The notes below the pieces were generated by a model that searched no databases, was not told the DNA's origin, and saw only the letters and a program-made list of their open reading frames with translations. Shown one piece after another: positions 55,103-64,000 of a stretch of DNA of 64,000 bases (position 1 is its first letter; the number at the start of each line of letters is the position of its first letter). The translations under genes and the position numbers were made by a program. Source of the stretch: JAAELZ01 sp965237995 (GTDB lineage Bacteria; Pseudomonadota; Gammaproteobacteria; Arenicellales; Poriferihabitantaceae); contig CBDEGO010000003.1 of assembly GCA_965237995.1 (NCBI GenBank), forward strand, positions 434,001 through 498,000. The letters run 5' to 3'.

Positions 55103-55132
55103 ACCATTACTTTAGAAAAATAGGATTTAAAT

Positions 55133-55339
55133 ATGTCTACTACTACCGGCACCGTTAAATGGTTCAACGAAGCAAAAGGCTTTGGCTTTATCGAGCAAGA
55201 ATCAGGCCCAGATGTTTTCGCACACTTTAAGGCAATCAACGGCTCAGGCTTCAAAACCTTAGTTGAAGGCCAAAAGGTTGAGTTTGAAATCACCCAAGGT
55301 CAAAAAGGCCCACAGGCTGAGAACATCACTGTTGTCTAA
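55133..55339 (+). CDS. Cold-shock protein (CspA family)
   Basis: 68 residues, the standard size: GTVKWFNEAKGFGFIEQE with RNP1 (KGFGFIE) and DVFAHFKAI with RNP2-like VFAHF. Cold-shock proteins bind single-stranded RNA and act as RNA chaperones. A TAGGA ribosome site, its own strong promoter and a downstream terminator make it a single-gene unit. Confidence 0.97.
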   Translation: MSTTTGTVKWFNEAKGFGFIEQESGPDVFAHFKAINGSGFKTLVEGQKVEFEITQGQKGPQAENITVV

Positions 55340-55718
55340 CTAGATAATAATATGGCGCTGTAAGCATCGCTTATAAGCGCCATGATGTAGCCCGTAAGTG
55401 GCGAACTAAAGCAAGGCCTAGCCTTGCTTTTTTTATTTCTACACGATTCAATACGGCATCATTTCTGCGCAACCTAATTGCATTCAACTCTTGGTATAGC
55501 GCCACCATTTACAAACAGGAAACCAAAGATTTGCCTGCTATAAACTTCGTTGCCAACAAAATGATTATGGCCCAGATATTGAAGGCGCCAGTGAGCCGAC
55601 CAGTACTGCTACCGAACGATAAATAACTTAAAGTAAGGCAATAAAAGTCGGGATGCCACGCAACCTAGATTTAAGACAACAAATTCATTCCCGCCTAAGC
55701 TAATCTTACTATAGCCTT
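55340..55718. other. Intergenic region after the cold-shock gene
   Basis: 379 bases with one terminator near its left side and nothing else I recognise. Short frames around 55500-55620 have some protein-like composition but no start or ribosome site. Confidence 0.55.
55419..55445 (+). terminator. Rho-independent terminator of the cold-shock gene
   Basis: AAGCAAGGC pairs with GCCTTGCTT around CTA, followed directly by a T run. Confidence 0.88.
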
Positions 55719-56579
55719 ATGTCTATCCATCGTCCCGCGCTAGGCGCTGGCCTCATGATCGCCAGCATGTGTATATTCCCCGTTGGTGACGCCGCGACCA
55801 AATACCTCGGCGATAGTTATAGTGCAATTGAGCTAGCTTGGTCTCGCTTTGTTGTTGGTGCAGTAGTACTCTGCGCACTCGTATTACTTACCGGCTCACA
55901 GGACAAACAAGTATTCACCAAAACCGTGTTTAAGGAGCAATCAATAAGAGCTTTGTGCATCTTAGCGGCCACCTTATGCTTTGTATTTTCTATTTCTCGA
56001 ATCCCCTTAGCAGATGCATTCGGCGCATATATGATCGGTCCAATCGTCGCGATGGTATTGGCAGTTTTAATATTAAAGGAGCAGCTCACCTCTCGCAAAG
56101 TCATCGCGGCGGTGTTCGGATTTGCTGGAGCCGTGATCGTTGTTAACCCACGAGTTAACATGGACATTGGTTATCTATTTGCCCTAGGCGCTGGCTTTAG
56201 TTTTGGGGCCTATTTAGTGGCAACCCGCTGGGCGGCATCATCCATTTCTCCCCTGCTGGCAGTCGCATTTCAAACAGTATTCGGCAGCATCGTGCTGGCA
56301 CCGTTTGCTTGGCGACTGCTACTTGACGTCAACCCTAATCATTTATGGATTTTTGCCATTATTGGCTTAGGCTCTGCCAGCGCTAATATGCTAACTATTT
56401 TCGCACATAAGTACGCTCCAGCAACATTACTAGCTCCTCTCGTGTATGTGGAGATCGCGGCGGCAACGGCTTTAGGATACTTAATTTTCTCCGACATCCC
56501 GACTGCTCGCACATGGGCGGGCATAGCAGTCATTGTATTAGGAGGCTTAATGCTTATTCGACAACGGCAAACGCATTAA
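55719..56579 (+). CDS. EamA/DMT-family transporter
   Basis: 286 residues, ten hydrophobic segments in two EamA repeats; the first repeat has the usual WSRFVVGAVVL and ends VLILKEQLTSRKVIAAVFGF, the second ends IFSDIPTARTWAGIAVIVLG. Probable inner-membrane exporter of metabolites or amino acids. A 5-base gap to the LysE-type gene suggests cotranscription. Confidence 0.88.
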   Translation: MSIHRPALGAGLMIASMCIFPVGDAATKYLGDSYSAIELAWSRFVVGAVVLCALVLLTGSQDKQVFTKTVFKEQSIRALCILAATLCFVFSISRIPLADAFGAYMIGPIVAMVLAVLILKEQLTSRKVIAAVFGFAGAVIVVNPRVNMDIGYLFALGAGFSFGAYLVATRWAASSISPLLAVAFQTVFGSIVLAPFAWRLLLDVNPNHLWIFAIIGLGSASANMLTIFAHKYAPATLLAPLVYVEIAAATALGYLIFSDIPTARTWAGIAVIVLGGLMLIRQRQTH

Positions 56580-56584
56580 GCATC

Positions 56585-57190
56585 ATGTTTGAAGCGACTA
56601 TTCAATTTTTATTGATTACTTTATTCTTAGAAGTGACTCCTGGCCCCGGTGTGTTATTCGTTGTCTATCAATCGTCTTTTGGGGTTAAAAATGCGCTCGC
56701 AGGCATTGCCGGATTGCTCACCGCGAATTTAATATGGCTAACTTTAGTCGCGACTGGCCTAGGTTTAGTAATCGCTAACTCCCCCTTAGCCTTTAATGTA
56801 ATGCGTTGGTGCGGCGCACTTTACTTGGCTTATCTGGGGGTGAAAATAATGAGCAAGGGTTTAGGTAAACCAACACTTACCGCAGGAGAATCTAAGACAG
56901 GATATTCAAGCAGCTACGTTAAAGGCATCTTAGTATCGCTATCAAACCCTAAAGCGCTCATCTTTTTCCTTGCACTATTTCCAAATTTTGCTCGACCTGA
57001 ATTCTTTATCCAAGATATGATGTATTTTGGTACTCTTAAAATGCTTTGTTTAGTCTCAGTGATGGGAAGCTATGCTTTTGCGGGTAAACAGATATTTAAG
57101 TATTTAAACACTTCAAAGCTGGGCAATCTACTCTCTAAAGTTTTAGGCGGTGGAATCATCCTTGCTGCTATCGCTGTCGCCCGAAATTAA
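56585..57190 (+). CDS. LysE/RhtB-family amino-acid exporter
   Basis: 201 residues from ATG 56585; a longer frame from 56513 would overlap the preceding gene and is rejected. LFLEVTPGPGVLFVVYQSSF contains the family's TPGP motif, and GILVSLSNPKALIFFLALFP the conserved NPKA motif. About six membrane segments. Substrate not predictable. Confidence 0.88.
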   Translation: MFEATIQFLLITLFLEVTPGPGVLFVVYQSSFGVKNALAGIAGLLTANLIWLTLVATGLGLVIANSPLAFNVMRWCGALYLAYLGVKIMSKGLGKPTLTAGESKTGYSSSYVKGILVSLSNPKALIFFLALFPNFARPEFFIQDMMYFGTLKMLCLVSVMGSYAFAGKQIFKYLNTSKLGNLLSKVLGGGIILAAIAVARN

Positions 57191-57324
57191 AGGCTGGACA
57201 ACGTCGCTACTTCAGAAAAATTGAGTCTATATTAAATTTAGTCGGTAATTAATTGGTCTAATTTCTCCACAAGACCATCAGAAATACTTATACTTTGTGT
57301 GCTTAACCGTGAGGAACAACCACT

Positions 57325-60303
57325 ATGCCACAAGACAACCAGCCAACTGTCGCCCAAGCAATTTCATCTACCCTAACTAACTACAGCGCAACATCTGAAA
57401 GCAACCTAGAATGGATTCAAAAGGAAATGAGCCCTTATTTCCTCAATCTTAATAAAGGAGAAACCGATGCGCTGGCCTTACTCACAGTTTCTTTAGATAA
57501 ACTCGCTACTTTTCAAAAGCTGACCTTAGTTAACCGGGAAGAGCGTTTGATGATCGCTCAGATATCTGAGACCGGCTCGATTTACCATACGATACAAGAG
57601 TTATCAGACAAGCCTTTAAGCTACGCAGAGATAACGACTTCGTTTAATCCTCTCCCCAATAGCGAACACGCACTTGAGGTTATTCGCTGTGACTTTAAAG
57701 ATTTAGCAGAAACAGTTTCGCCAGACAGTGTCACACCTGTTTCTGACGCATTACGTGAAGAGATTAAGAGCCATCTCATAGCGAGTTTGCCAGATTTTGA
57801 CCAGAGCCGGTTTGAAGGCTTGTTAAATTGCTTCAATACCAGCAATCAGGAATATGTGTTGACCTCTCCACCTGAACGTGTGGCACGCGTAATGGAAATA
57901 TTTTTGGCTACGCAACAAAACGGCGGTATTTCGCTAAAAGTAGAACCGACTGAATATAAGGAATACAGGGTATCGTTTGGGGTCACCAATCCACCTCATG
58001 CCGGTTTTTTAACTCAAGTCTTAGAGGTATTTCAACGCCTAGAAATTGGGGTAAGGCGGGCTTATCACTTGAGCGTTACCACTGGTTTGACACCCTATTT
58101 CTTAGCTACTTTTTATGTTAAGCCACGTGATAAATCTGAGCTTACTGAAGTTAACCCATTGTACGAGAACCTTAGGCTTGAGTTATACAGCACGCAAATC
58201 ACCTCTACGACAGCACCAAGTTATGCCAATCTAATTAAAAGTGGCATTATGAGTGGCCCTGACTCTACGCTGGTGTCAGCGCTTATTGGGTTTTGCCACG
58301 CAAACTTGGCACATAACGCACCGGAAATATACGAACGAGAGAACATCACTCGCGCGTTTCACCACAACGCGAGCATGAGCACTGAACTCATCGCTTTATT
58401 TTATGCACGTTTTGACCCTTCCATTGATAATCGAGAAAGCACCTACGAGGCTAAATTAGCGAGCGTTACAGAGTTAGTTGAAAACTTTAACTCGGGTAGG
58501 CGCATTCTAGATAACTTTAGAAGAGTCGTTTTTCGTTGCGCACTTTCATTCATCAAGCATTGCTTAAAAACAAATTTTTTCGTTATCGAAAAGCATGCGC
58601 TTGCGTTTCGCTTAGACCCTCAATATCTTGAAGATCTAGGCCCTGAAGCAACAGATGACTTACCTGCACAACGCCCATTTAGAATTACATTTTTCTCCGG
58701 ACGCAGAGGCAATGGATTTCATATCGGGTTTTCTGATATTGCGCGTGGCGGCTGGCGAACGGTCATTACGCAAAGTAGCGACGATTACGCTAACAACGCC
58801 AGCACTTTATTTAAGGAAAACTACGTTCTGGCACATACTCAACATCTAAAAAATAAAGACATTTACGAAGGTGGCTCAAAGATGGTCGCCATCTTAAATA
58901 TCGACTCTAGAACGACCAATGAGCAGCGTGATCAATATCTATACAAAATGCAGCATGCCTTTGCCAATGCCTTTTTAGACTTATTCGTTACTGACGAAAA
59001 TGGTCATGCAAAAGATAAGCGCGTGGTTGACTATTACGGGCAGGAAGAACCGATTGAACTAGGCCCAGACGAAAACATGCATAACGTCATGATAGAGCGC
59101 ATGGCAAAACTGGCTGAGCGACGTGGCTATTTGCTTGGCAAAGGTATTATGTCTAGCAAGGAAATCGGCATCAATCATAAAGAATATGGTGTCACTTCTA
59201 TCGGTGTGATTCGCTTTGCCGAAGTAACTATGCAAGAAATGGGGATCGATATGCATAACAGCCCATTTAGCGTGAAGTTCACTGGTGGTCCCAACGGTGA
59301 CGTAGCCGGTAACGGCATGCGATTATTGTTAGAACGGTGCCCAGAAGTAAATATAAAACTCATTGTAGACGGCACAGGCGCCTTGTTTGATCCAGATGGC
59401 TTAGATAAAAATGCGCTAAATAAAATTGTGTTACAAGACGATATAGAAGGTTATGATCCAGAAGCATTGCATAATGGAGGCTTTATTTTATATCGGATGA
59501 AAACCCGTAAAGAAGGTATCAGTGAGTTGTACAAAAAACTCACCATGACCTCAACCGGTTTAGAAGAAGAATGGATATCAACCGACAAATTTTACAAGAC
59601 CTTTAACAGCCTTGTGTTCACGGTAGAAACTGATTTGTTCATTCCCGCAGGCGGACGACCAGAAACGATTGATGAAACCAATGTAGGCCGCTACTTTAAT
59701 GAAGAAGGCGAGCCTAGCTCAAAAGTTATTGTGGAAGGCGCAAATTCATTTATCACACCCGCGGCGCGTCAAGAGCTACAACAAAGAGGCGTAGTAATCA
59801 TGCGAGATGCTTCCGCTAATAAGTGCGGGGTTATTTCATCTTCTTATGAAATCATTGCCAATCTATTGTTCTCAGACGAAGAATTTTTAGCGAATAAAGA
59901 CGAATACGTCAGTGATGTTATCAACATCTTAAACCAAATGGCAGAAGTCGAAGCGCGCTCAGTGATCCGTAAGTACCGAGAATTAGGCGGTGCTGAAACC
60001 TACACTGAAATTTCAAGCCAGTTAAGCCAAGAAATTAACAGCCACTACGCCAGAATGTTTGACTACTTTCAAGACAACCCAAAACAAATTGCCCAAGCTT
60101 CGCAGCAACAAGCCATGTTGCAACATATGCCAGCCATTATTCAAAATTCAGATGAGTTTAGTCAGCGAATCCAGCAACTCCCCGAAAAGGTAAAATATGC
60201 TATTTTGGCGAGCAAATTGGCTTCTGGCTTAGTCTATGCAGGCGATGACAAAAGTTTGTATGCCGATATCATCGATGCCCAGCTGAGACGCTTAACTAGC
60301 TAA
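57325..60303 (+). CDS. NAD-dependent glutamate dehydrogenase, large type
   Basis: 992 residues, shorter than the 1,600-residue GDH180 class and near the GDH115 class. The catalytic core has TFFSGRRGNGFHIGFSDIAR, RGGWRTVI, and KEIGINHKEYGVTSIGVIRF; the nucleotide region is FTGGPNGDVAGNGMRLLLER. A long regulatory N-terminal part includes an ACT-like stretch. Converts glutamate to 2-oxoglutarate and ammonia. GAGGAAC precedes the ATG. Confidence 0.93.
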   Translation: MPQDNQPTVAQAISSTLTNYSATSESNLEWIQKEMSPYFLNLNKGETDALALLTVSLDKLATFQKLTLVNREERLMIAQISETGSIYHTIQELSDKPLSYAEITTSFNPLPNSEHALEVIRCDFKDLAETVSPDSVTPVSDALREEIKSHLIASLPDFDQSRFEGLLNCFNTSNQEYVLTSPPERVARVMEIFLATQQNGGISLKVEPTEYKEYRVSFGVTNPPHAGFLTQVLEVFQRLEIGVRRAYHLSVTTGLTPYFLATFYVKPRDKSELTEVNPLYENLRLELYSTQITSTTAPSYANLIKSGIMSGPDSTLVSALIGFCHANLAHNAPEIYERENITRAFHHNASMSTELIALFYARFDPSIDNRESTYEAKLASVTELVENFNSGRRILDNFRRVVFRCALSFIKHCLKTNFFVIEKHALAFRLDPQYLEDLGPEATDDLPAQRPFRITFFSGRRGNGFHIGFSDIARGGWRTVITQSSDDYANNASTLFKENYVLAHTQHLKNKDIYEGGSKMVAILNIDSRTTNEQRDQYLYKMQHAFANAFLDLFVTDENGHAKDKRVVDYYGQEEPIELGPDENMHNVMIERMAKLAERRGYLLGKGIMSSKEIGINHKEYGVTSIGVIRFAEVTMQEMGIDMHNSPFSVKFTGGPNGDVAGNGMRLLLERCPEVNIKLIVDGTGALFDPDGLDKNALNKIVLQDDIEGYDPEALHNGGFILYRMKTRKEGISELYKKLTMTSTGLEEEWISTDKFYKTFNSLVFTVETDLFIPAGGRPETIDETNVGRYFNEEGEPSSKVIVEGANSFITPAARQELQQRGVVIMRDASANKCGVISSSYEIIANLLFSDEEFLANKDEYVSDVINILNQMAEVEARSVIRKYRELGGAETYTEISSQLSQEINSHYARMFDYFQDNPKQIAQASQQQAMLQHMPAIIQNSDEFSQRIQQLPEKVKYAILASKLASGLVYAGDDKSLYADIIDAQLRRLTS

Positions 60304-60326
60304 GTGTAGAAAGGCAAGCGTTCTAT

Positions 60327-60866
60327 TTAAAAACTGGAATCTGGCTGTTGCAAAAACGCCAACTCTTCATCCGTTGAGGTGCGACCAAGAATTTCGTTAC
60401 GGTGCGGGTATCGACCAAAGCGATCAATAATGGCCTTGTGTCGCATTTCAAAATCGAGCTGGTTACTGTTAACCAAGGTTGCAAACAGCGGCACCGCCTT
60501 TTCATGTACCTGAGCTGATTCGCTGTGCATATAAGGCATTATTAGAAACGGCGAATGAGGTTGGTTTAGACGCTGAAAAGCCCCTGCTTCCACGGCTTCT
60601 TGCGCCAGTTTGATCGCTAGCTCATCGCTAGCAAACGCTCGCGCAGAGTCCCGATACATATTTCGCGAAAACTGATCTAGCACAATTATTTCTGCCAAAC
60701 GTCCAAGGTCAGTTTTTCGCCAATGTGCCAGTTCATTTTGGTGAGCCTTAGTGTGTATAGCCTGAAACCTGCGAGTGATTTCTGCATCAACCGCGGCATT
60801 TTTTGACCACCAATCCTTAACACTTAACCCTTCGAACCAAAACTGAATGATAGATTGCTCGTTCAT
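60327..60866 (-). CDS. DUF924 family protein
   Basis: About 179 residues from ATG 60866 (MNEQSIIQFWFE), 5 bases after the DUF423 stop; a longer frame to 60953 would overlap that gene. Family features: IIVLDQFSRNMYRDSARAFA, then FLIMPYMHSESAQVHEKAVP and DRFGRYPHRNEILGR. All-helical TPR-like protein of unknown function. Confidence 0.9.
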   Translation of the reverse strand: MNEQSIIQFWFEGLSVKDWWSKNAAVDAEITRRFQAIHTKAHQNELAHWRKTDLGRLAEIIVLDQFSRNMYRDSARAFASDELAIKLAQEAVEAGAFQRLNQPHSPFLIMPYMHSESAQVHEKAVPLFATLVNSNQLDFEMRHKAIIDRFGRYPHRNEILGRTSTDEELAFLQQPDSSF

Positions 60867-60870
60867 CAGC

Positions 60871-61260
60871 TCAATCTTTACGTAAAAATGCCAGCGCAAG
60901 GCTAGCCCAAGAGAATAATAAAACCAAACCACCCATCGGCGTGACCAAAGCAAATGCTGTACTACCGCTTAGCGCTAGCAAATATAGGCTACCACTAAAC
61001 AGTACAACCCCAATAACAAACCCAAGCAATGCTCGGGTAAGCCACTGTGGCCGCGCAGCATGTTCACCCGACAAAGCCGCGAAGAAAATCGCGCCTACAT
61101 GGTAAAAGTGATATTGCACCGCCGTTTGATACTGACTCATTGCCGCAGCCGATAAATTCCCTTTTAGCGCGTGCGCGCCAAAAGCCCCAAACAACACTGC
61201 TAAAAAGCCCAGCGCCGCACCAAGTAATAAAAATCTCTGGCGCTGTATTGCTAACTTCAC
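60871..61260 (-). CDS. DUF423 family membrane protein
   Basis: 129 residues with four hydrophobic segments: FLLLGAALGFLAVLFGAFGA, then YQTAVQYHFYHVGAIFFAAL, GVVLFSGSLYLLALSG and TPMGGLVLLFSWASLALA. This is the conserved DUF423 pattern (GAFGAHALK; TPxGG). Function unknown. Confidence 0.92.
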   Translation of the reverse strand: MKLAIQRQRFLLLGAALGFLAVLFGAFGAHALKGNLSAAAMSQYQTAVQYHFYHVGAIFFAALSGEHAARPQWLTRALLGFVIGVVLFSGSLYLLALSGSTAFALVTPMGGLVLLFSWASLALAFLRKD

Positions 61261-61269
61261 TCGCTAGCT

Positions 61270-61902
61270 CTATAAACTACAGGTAACACCCGTGCCACCT
61301 AAGCCGCAATATCCAGCGGGGTTCTTATGCAGATATTGTTGATGTGGGTCTTCCGCATAATAAAATTCGCTTGCAGGTAATACTTCAGTTTGGATTTGCT
61401 CCATTCCGCTGCTTACTAAAGCCGCTTGGTAAGTGTGCAGACTCGCTTTAGCCAGTGCGGCTTGTTCGTCAGAATAAGTATAGATTCCTGATCTATATTG
61501 AGTTCCTACATCATTACCTTGACGATTCAGTTGAGTAGGGTTGTGCCCTTCCCAAAATGCTTTAAGCATGGTTTCATAAGAAGTGACTGCTGTATCGTAG
61601 GCCACCCAAACCACTTCATTGTGACCTGTTTGTCCGGTGCATACTTCACGATAGCTAGCATTTGGCGTGAATCCACCTGCATACCCCACCGCTGTGCTCC
61701 AAACACCAGGCAGTTGCCAAAATAATTTTTCCGCCCCCCAAAAACATCCCATACCAAACTGTGCTTGCTTAACACCCTCTGGCAAAGGCGGCTTAATTGG
61801 GTTACCTAATACTGCATGTTGGTTTGTCACTGGCATTTCGGCCACGCGGCCAGGTAGGGTATTTTCCGTATTCGGCATTGTACTTTTATTGGCAAACATC
61901 AT
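61270..61902 (-). CDS. msrA: Peptide methionine sulfoxide reductase MsrA
   Basis: 210 residues. GMGCFWGAEKLFWQLPGV holds the catalytic cysteine; YAGGFTPNASYREVCTGQTG and AFWEGHNPTQLNRQGNDVGT follow, and the C-terminal YCGLGGTGVTC supplies resolving cysteines. Repairs oxidised methionine (S-sulfoxide). ATG 61902, overlapping none of its neighbours. Confidence 0.97.
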   Translation of the reverse strand: MMFANKSTMPNTENTLPGRVAEMPVTNQHAVLGNPIKPPLPEGVKQAQFGMGCFWGAEKLFWQLPGVWSTAVGYAGGFTPNASYREVCTGQTGHNEVVWVAYDTAVTSYETMLKAFWEGHNPTQLNRQGNDVGTQYRSGIYTYSDEQAALAKASLHTYQAALVSSGMEQIQTEVLPASEFYYAEDPHQQYLHKNPAGYCGLGGTGVTCSL

Positions 61903-61995
61903 TTAAATCCTCGTAGAGTGGGAATGCAACGACCTTAATGTAAGGACGTCGATTTATATGACAAGCAACAAACGCAAAAGTTTGACGGTCGTTGC

Positions 61996-63855
61996 TCAAC
62001 CTTTATCGAATAGTTTCGCAGAATATCGCGGATTTAGTTCTGCTATTATCTGCCTCACTCTCGCTGCCTCTGTAGCCTGTCCATCCGCTTGATACAGTTC
62101 GACTAAACGGCGCCAAAACACAGTCCGCTTAGGGGTTTGCTGTACTAAGTGTTCAAACATTTGAATAGCCGTCTTCACTTGACCAAACTTACCTAACAAA
62201 ACGGCCGCATTGTATTGGATTCGGTGGTTATTCGGTTGTTCCCTCACTAAAGCGCGTGATTGCTGATAAAACCAGTTTACCACGTCAATACTTAGCCGGT
62301 CTTTCACAACCAACCCTGCGTACAAGGCTTGTAAGTACTCCGGTTTACCTGCTGGATACGTTGCATTTATCTGCGCCAATGCCTGCTTCATATTCTTTAG
62401 CCTCGCTTGCTCAATAGGGCCACTAAAATTCGTTGATCGATGTATCGCCAGCGATATATTCATCATGGTGGCATTAGCGCGTAGCGGTATCCATAGCGTT
62501 TGATAGGCGAAAAACACTATCAGCCCTATCAAACTTACTTGCACCCCAGCCTGTGCTAGCGGTAAAAAATTAAAGGTTTTGCGTTTATTGTCTTCAGGCT
62601 GATTTGCGCACAATAAGCCCAAGACAGACAGTAAAATTAATGAAGCGCTAGGGTCATCAAACCCCACCAAATTTTTCACCAGATAACAACTTATCAAACC
62701 TATAAGCAGCGCCTGTTGGCAAGCACTTATATTATGCTGTTTCAAAATAACATAAACCGCAGCGACGAAAACAAGCAGGAATAGTATAAAGCCGACGACT
62801 CCATGCGCCACTAGCACATCTAAAAAGACATTGTGCGCTCGATCAAACCACAGATCAGCGTTGTCTAAAACACCCGGATGATAGTGCTCACTAAATAATC
62901 TGACATAAGCTTCTTGACCCTGCCCTATGATTGGCCGCTGCTTAAGAACCTCAAGCGCGACTGACCAATTGTCGAAACGATCTAACGTGGTTTGGTTTCC
63001 TGCAGGGATCGCTAGCAATCGAGACAATAAACTACCTGTGTCGGTGTCACTGATAGACAGCCAATTCGGCGCGCTCCAAATTACAAGCGCACTCGACACT
63101 AAGACCATAGCGCCAACTACAAGACTTTTCGACAAGCTAGGTTTGCGCGCCAAACACCACCACGAGAACACAAATGTGATTAAGCCGCAAACTAGGCCAA
63201 AAGCAGGCCCGCGAGAGCCGCTACGATACAAAGCAATCAACATCAATGCGCTGGCGCAGCAAATCACTACCGCGACCACACTTTTTAGTATCACTGAGTT
63301 GAAACGCGCAGCAACGCCCACCCCGAAATAGCCTAATAAAAATAAGCCAAGCGCCATTGCAGTGCCAAAGTAGATGGGGTTCCCAAGCCTTGACGATACA
63401 CGGTTACCCTCTTCCATCAAGCCAATGCTGCAAAGCACCATTAACACCGCTAGCAGTATCAAAAGATAACTATATTTACGCCAATCGCTGTGTAACGTAC
63501 ACCCTAACAACAGCACCAACATCATGGTAAACGATAGACCTAACCCACCTTCTAAACGTTCATAGCTTGACCAAAATGCTCGTGAAGGATCATTTGATAA
63601 CTGATTGCTAAATAACGCCCAGACACCATACGCGATAAGCGCCAGAAATACAGGACTACGCAGACACTGCTTTACTTGCTTTAAAAACTGAGGGGAACAT
63701 AACAAGCCTAATAGCCCAGCGACAACTAATAAGCGCAAGGCCCAAGCTTTTGAAGTCACAAATGGAAACAGTAAGCCCGAGTAGAACGCGAGCAAACTAA
63801 GCGGGATACAAAGCGAAGCTAAAAGAGCAAAGTAGTTAGTAAGGCGACTTAGCAC
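61996..63855 (-). CDS. O-antigen ligase-type (Wzy_C) membrane protein with TPR tail
   Basis: 619 residues with about eleven hydrophobic segments; the family motif region is RPIIGQGQEAYVRLFSEHY and DRAHNVFLDVLVAHGVVGF (the large periplasmic loop with the conserved histidine). The last 150 residues are soluble and TPR-like (VLLGKFGQVKTAIQMFEHLV). Such proteins are O-antigen ligases or pilin/protein glycosyltransferases (PglL/PilO types). The TPR tail is shared by many of the latter. Confidence 0.85.
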   Translation of the reverse strand: MLSRLTNYFALLASLCIPLSLLAFYSGLLFPFVTSKAWALRLLVVAGLLGLLCSPQFLKQVKQCLRSPVFLALIAYGVWALFSNQLSNDPSRAFWSSYERLEGGLGLSFTMMLVLLLGCTLHSDWRKYSYLLILLAVLMVLCSIGLMEEGNRVSSRLGNPIYFGTAMALGLFLLGYFGVGVAARFNSVILKSVVAVVICCASALMLIALYRSGSRGPAFGLVCGLITFVFSWWCLARKPSLSKSLVVGAMVLVSSALVIWSAPNWLSISDTDTGSLLSRLLAIPAGNQTTLDRFDNWSVALEVLKQRPIIGQGQEAYVRLFSEHYHPGVLDNADLWFDRAHNVFLDVLVAHGVVGFILFLLVFVAAVYVILKQHNISACQQALLIGLISCYLVKNLVGFDDPSASLILLSVLGLLCANQPEDNKRKTFNFLPLAQAGVQVSLIGLIVFFAYQTLWIPLRANATMMNISLAIHRSTNFSGPIEQARLKNMKQALAQINATYPAGKPEYLQALYAGLVVKDRLSIDVVNWFYQQSRALVREQPNNHRIQYNAAVLLGKFGQVKTAIQMFEHLVQQTPKRTVFWRRLVELYQADGQATEAARVRQIIAELNPRYSAKLFDKG

Positions 63856-63907
63856 GACTTAGTGCCTCACAATATATATCAAGTAACTAATTAAGGCTTC
63901 TAGATGC

Positions 63908-64000
63908 TCAATGGTTTTCTAGCACCACTTCATCGCGTGCGGCCTCAACCCAAGCCATAACATTTTCGTCGCTTAGCACGGTGTCCATATAAGTTTGAAT
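63908..64000 (-). CDS. Probable glutathione S-transferase, 3' end only
   Basis: The last 30 codons on the minus strand read TYMDTVLSDENVMAWVEAAR and end VVLENH-stop at 63908. The pattern YM..VL....M..W...A is that of the C-terminal helix of bacterial glutathione S-transferases. The rest lies beyond the window, so the assignment is tentative. Confidence 0.5.
   Translation of the reverse strand: MQTYMDTVLSDENVMAWVEAARDEVVLENH

Noticed and set aside
1..64000. CRISPR array
   Set aside because: No regularly spaced repeats of 25-40 bases seen, and no cas genes.
1..64000. Reassigned TAA codon as explanation of the in-frame TAA at 122, 7131 and 13441
   Set aside because: Many intact genes in the window, such as gltX, DUF4007's neighbour DGQHR gene and the DndD-like gene, end at TAA in the normal way.

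Overview
The window comes from a gammaproteobacterium, probably marine or environmental and not an Enterobacterales species. The evidence is the conserved gammaproteobacterial order ndk-rlmN-pilW-rodZ-hisS-yfgM-bamB-der, the guaB-guaA-tadA block, the yciB-yciI-bolA trio and the pair tRNA-Ala/tRNA-Glu beside gltX. I cannot name a genus.

Positions 1-14,300 are an accessory island that looks richer in A+T than the rest (not computed). It ends at the 3' side of a tRNA-Glu gene, a classic integration site, next to an AlpA-like regulator. Its core is a DNA-phosphorothioation (Dnd)-related defence cluster: a DndD-like SMC ATPase, a DGQHR-domain (DndB-like) protein, a PLD-domain helicase of the kind linked to dnd restriction, a GIY-YIG nuclease, two small unknown proteins, and, on the opposite strand, a DUF4007 protein and the dnd-associated putative methyltransferase. 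No dndC-type sulfurtransferase or dndA is present in the window. The operon starts with an unusual protein joining two RpoA-CTD-like units to a sigma region 4, interrupted by two frameshifts. A small reading frame at 7095 and a J-domain gene at 13305-13830 are also broken, so the island appears to be partly decaying. A TM0106-type RecB-like nuclease lies beside it.

Positions 14,300-36,050 are housekeeping genes: tRNAs, gltX, an S24-like protein without its catalytic residues, bolA-yciI-yciB, a Sel1-repeat membrane protein, tadA-guaA-guaB, a lipoprotein, xseA, der-bamB-yfgM-hisS-rodZ-pilW-rlmN-ndk, mtaB, iscA and trmJ. ispG, which usually sits between rodZ and hisS, is absent from that place.

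Positions 36,400-54,420 look like a catabolic region: a LysR regulator, a TauE/SafE-type exporter, a PanB-family enzyme, a complete Rieske ring-hydroxylating oxygenase system (alpha, beta, ferredoxin, reductase), a NitT/TauT-type ABC transporter with two different permeases and two different ATPases, a 2,4-dienoyl-CoA-reductase-like enzyme, a FadB-like fusion and a thiolase. Two sites of the form ATAGC-N12-GCTAT lie upstream of the oxygenase and transporter operons and may be shared operators. The likely theme is uptake of a small organic acid or sulfonate, oxygenation, and beta-oxidation-type breakdown; the substrate is unknown.

Positions 54,420-64,000 hold an IS3-family transposase remnant, a cold-shock gene with a long leader, EamA and LysE exporters, a large NAD-glutamate dehydrogenase, DUF924 and DUF423 proteins, msrA, an O-antigen-ligase-type membrane protein and the 3' end of a probable glutathione S-transferase gene.
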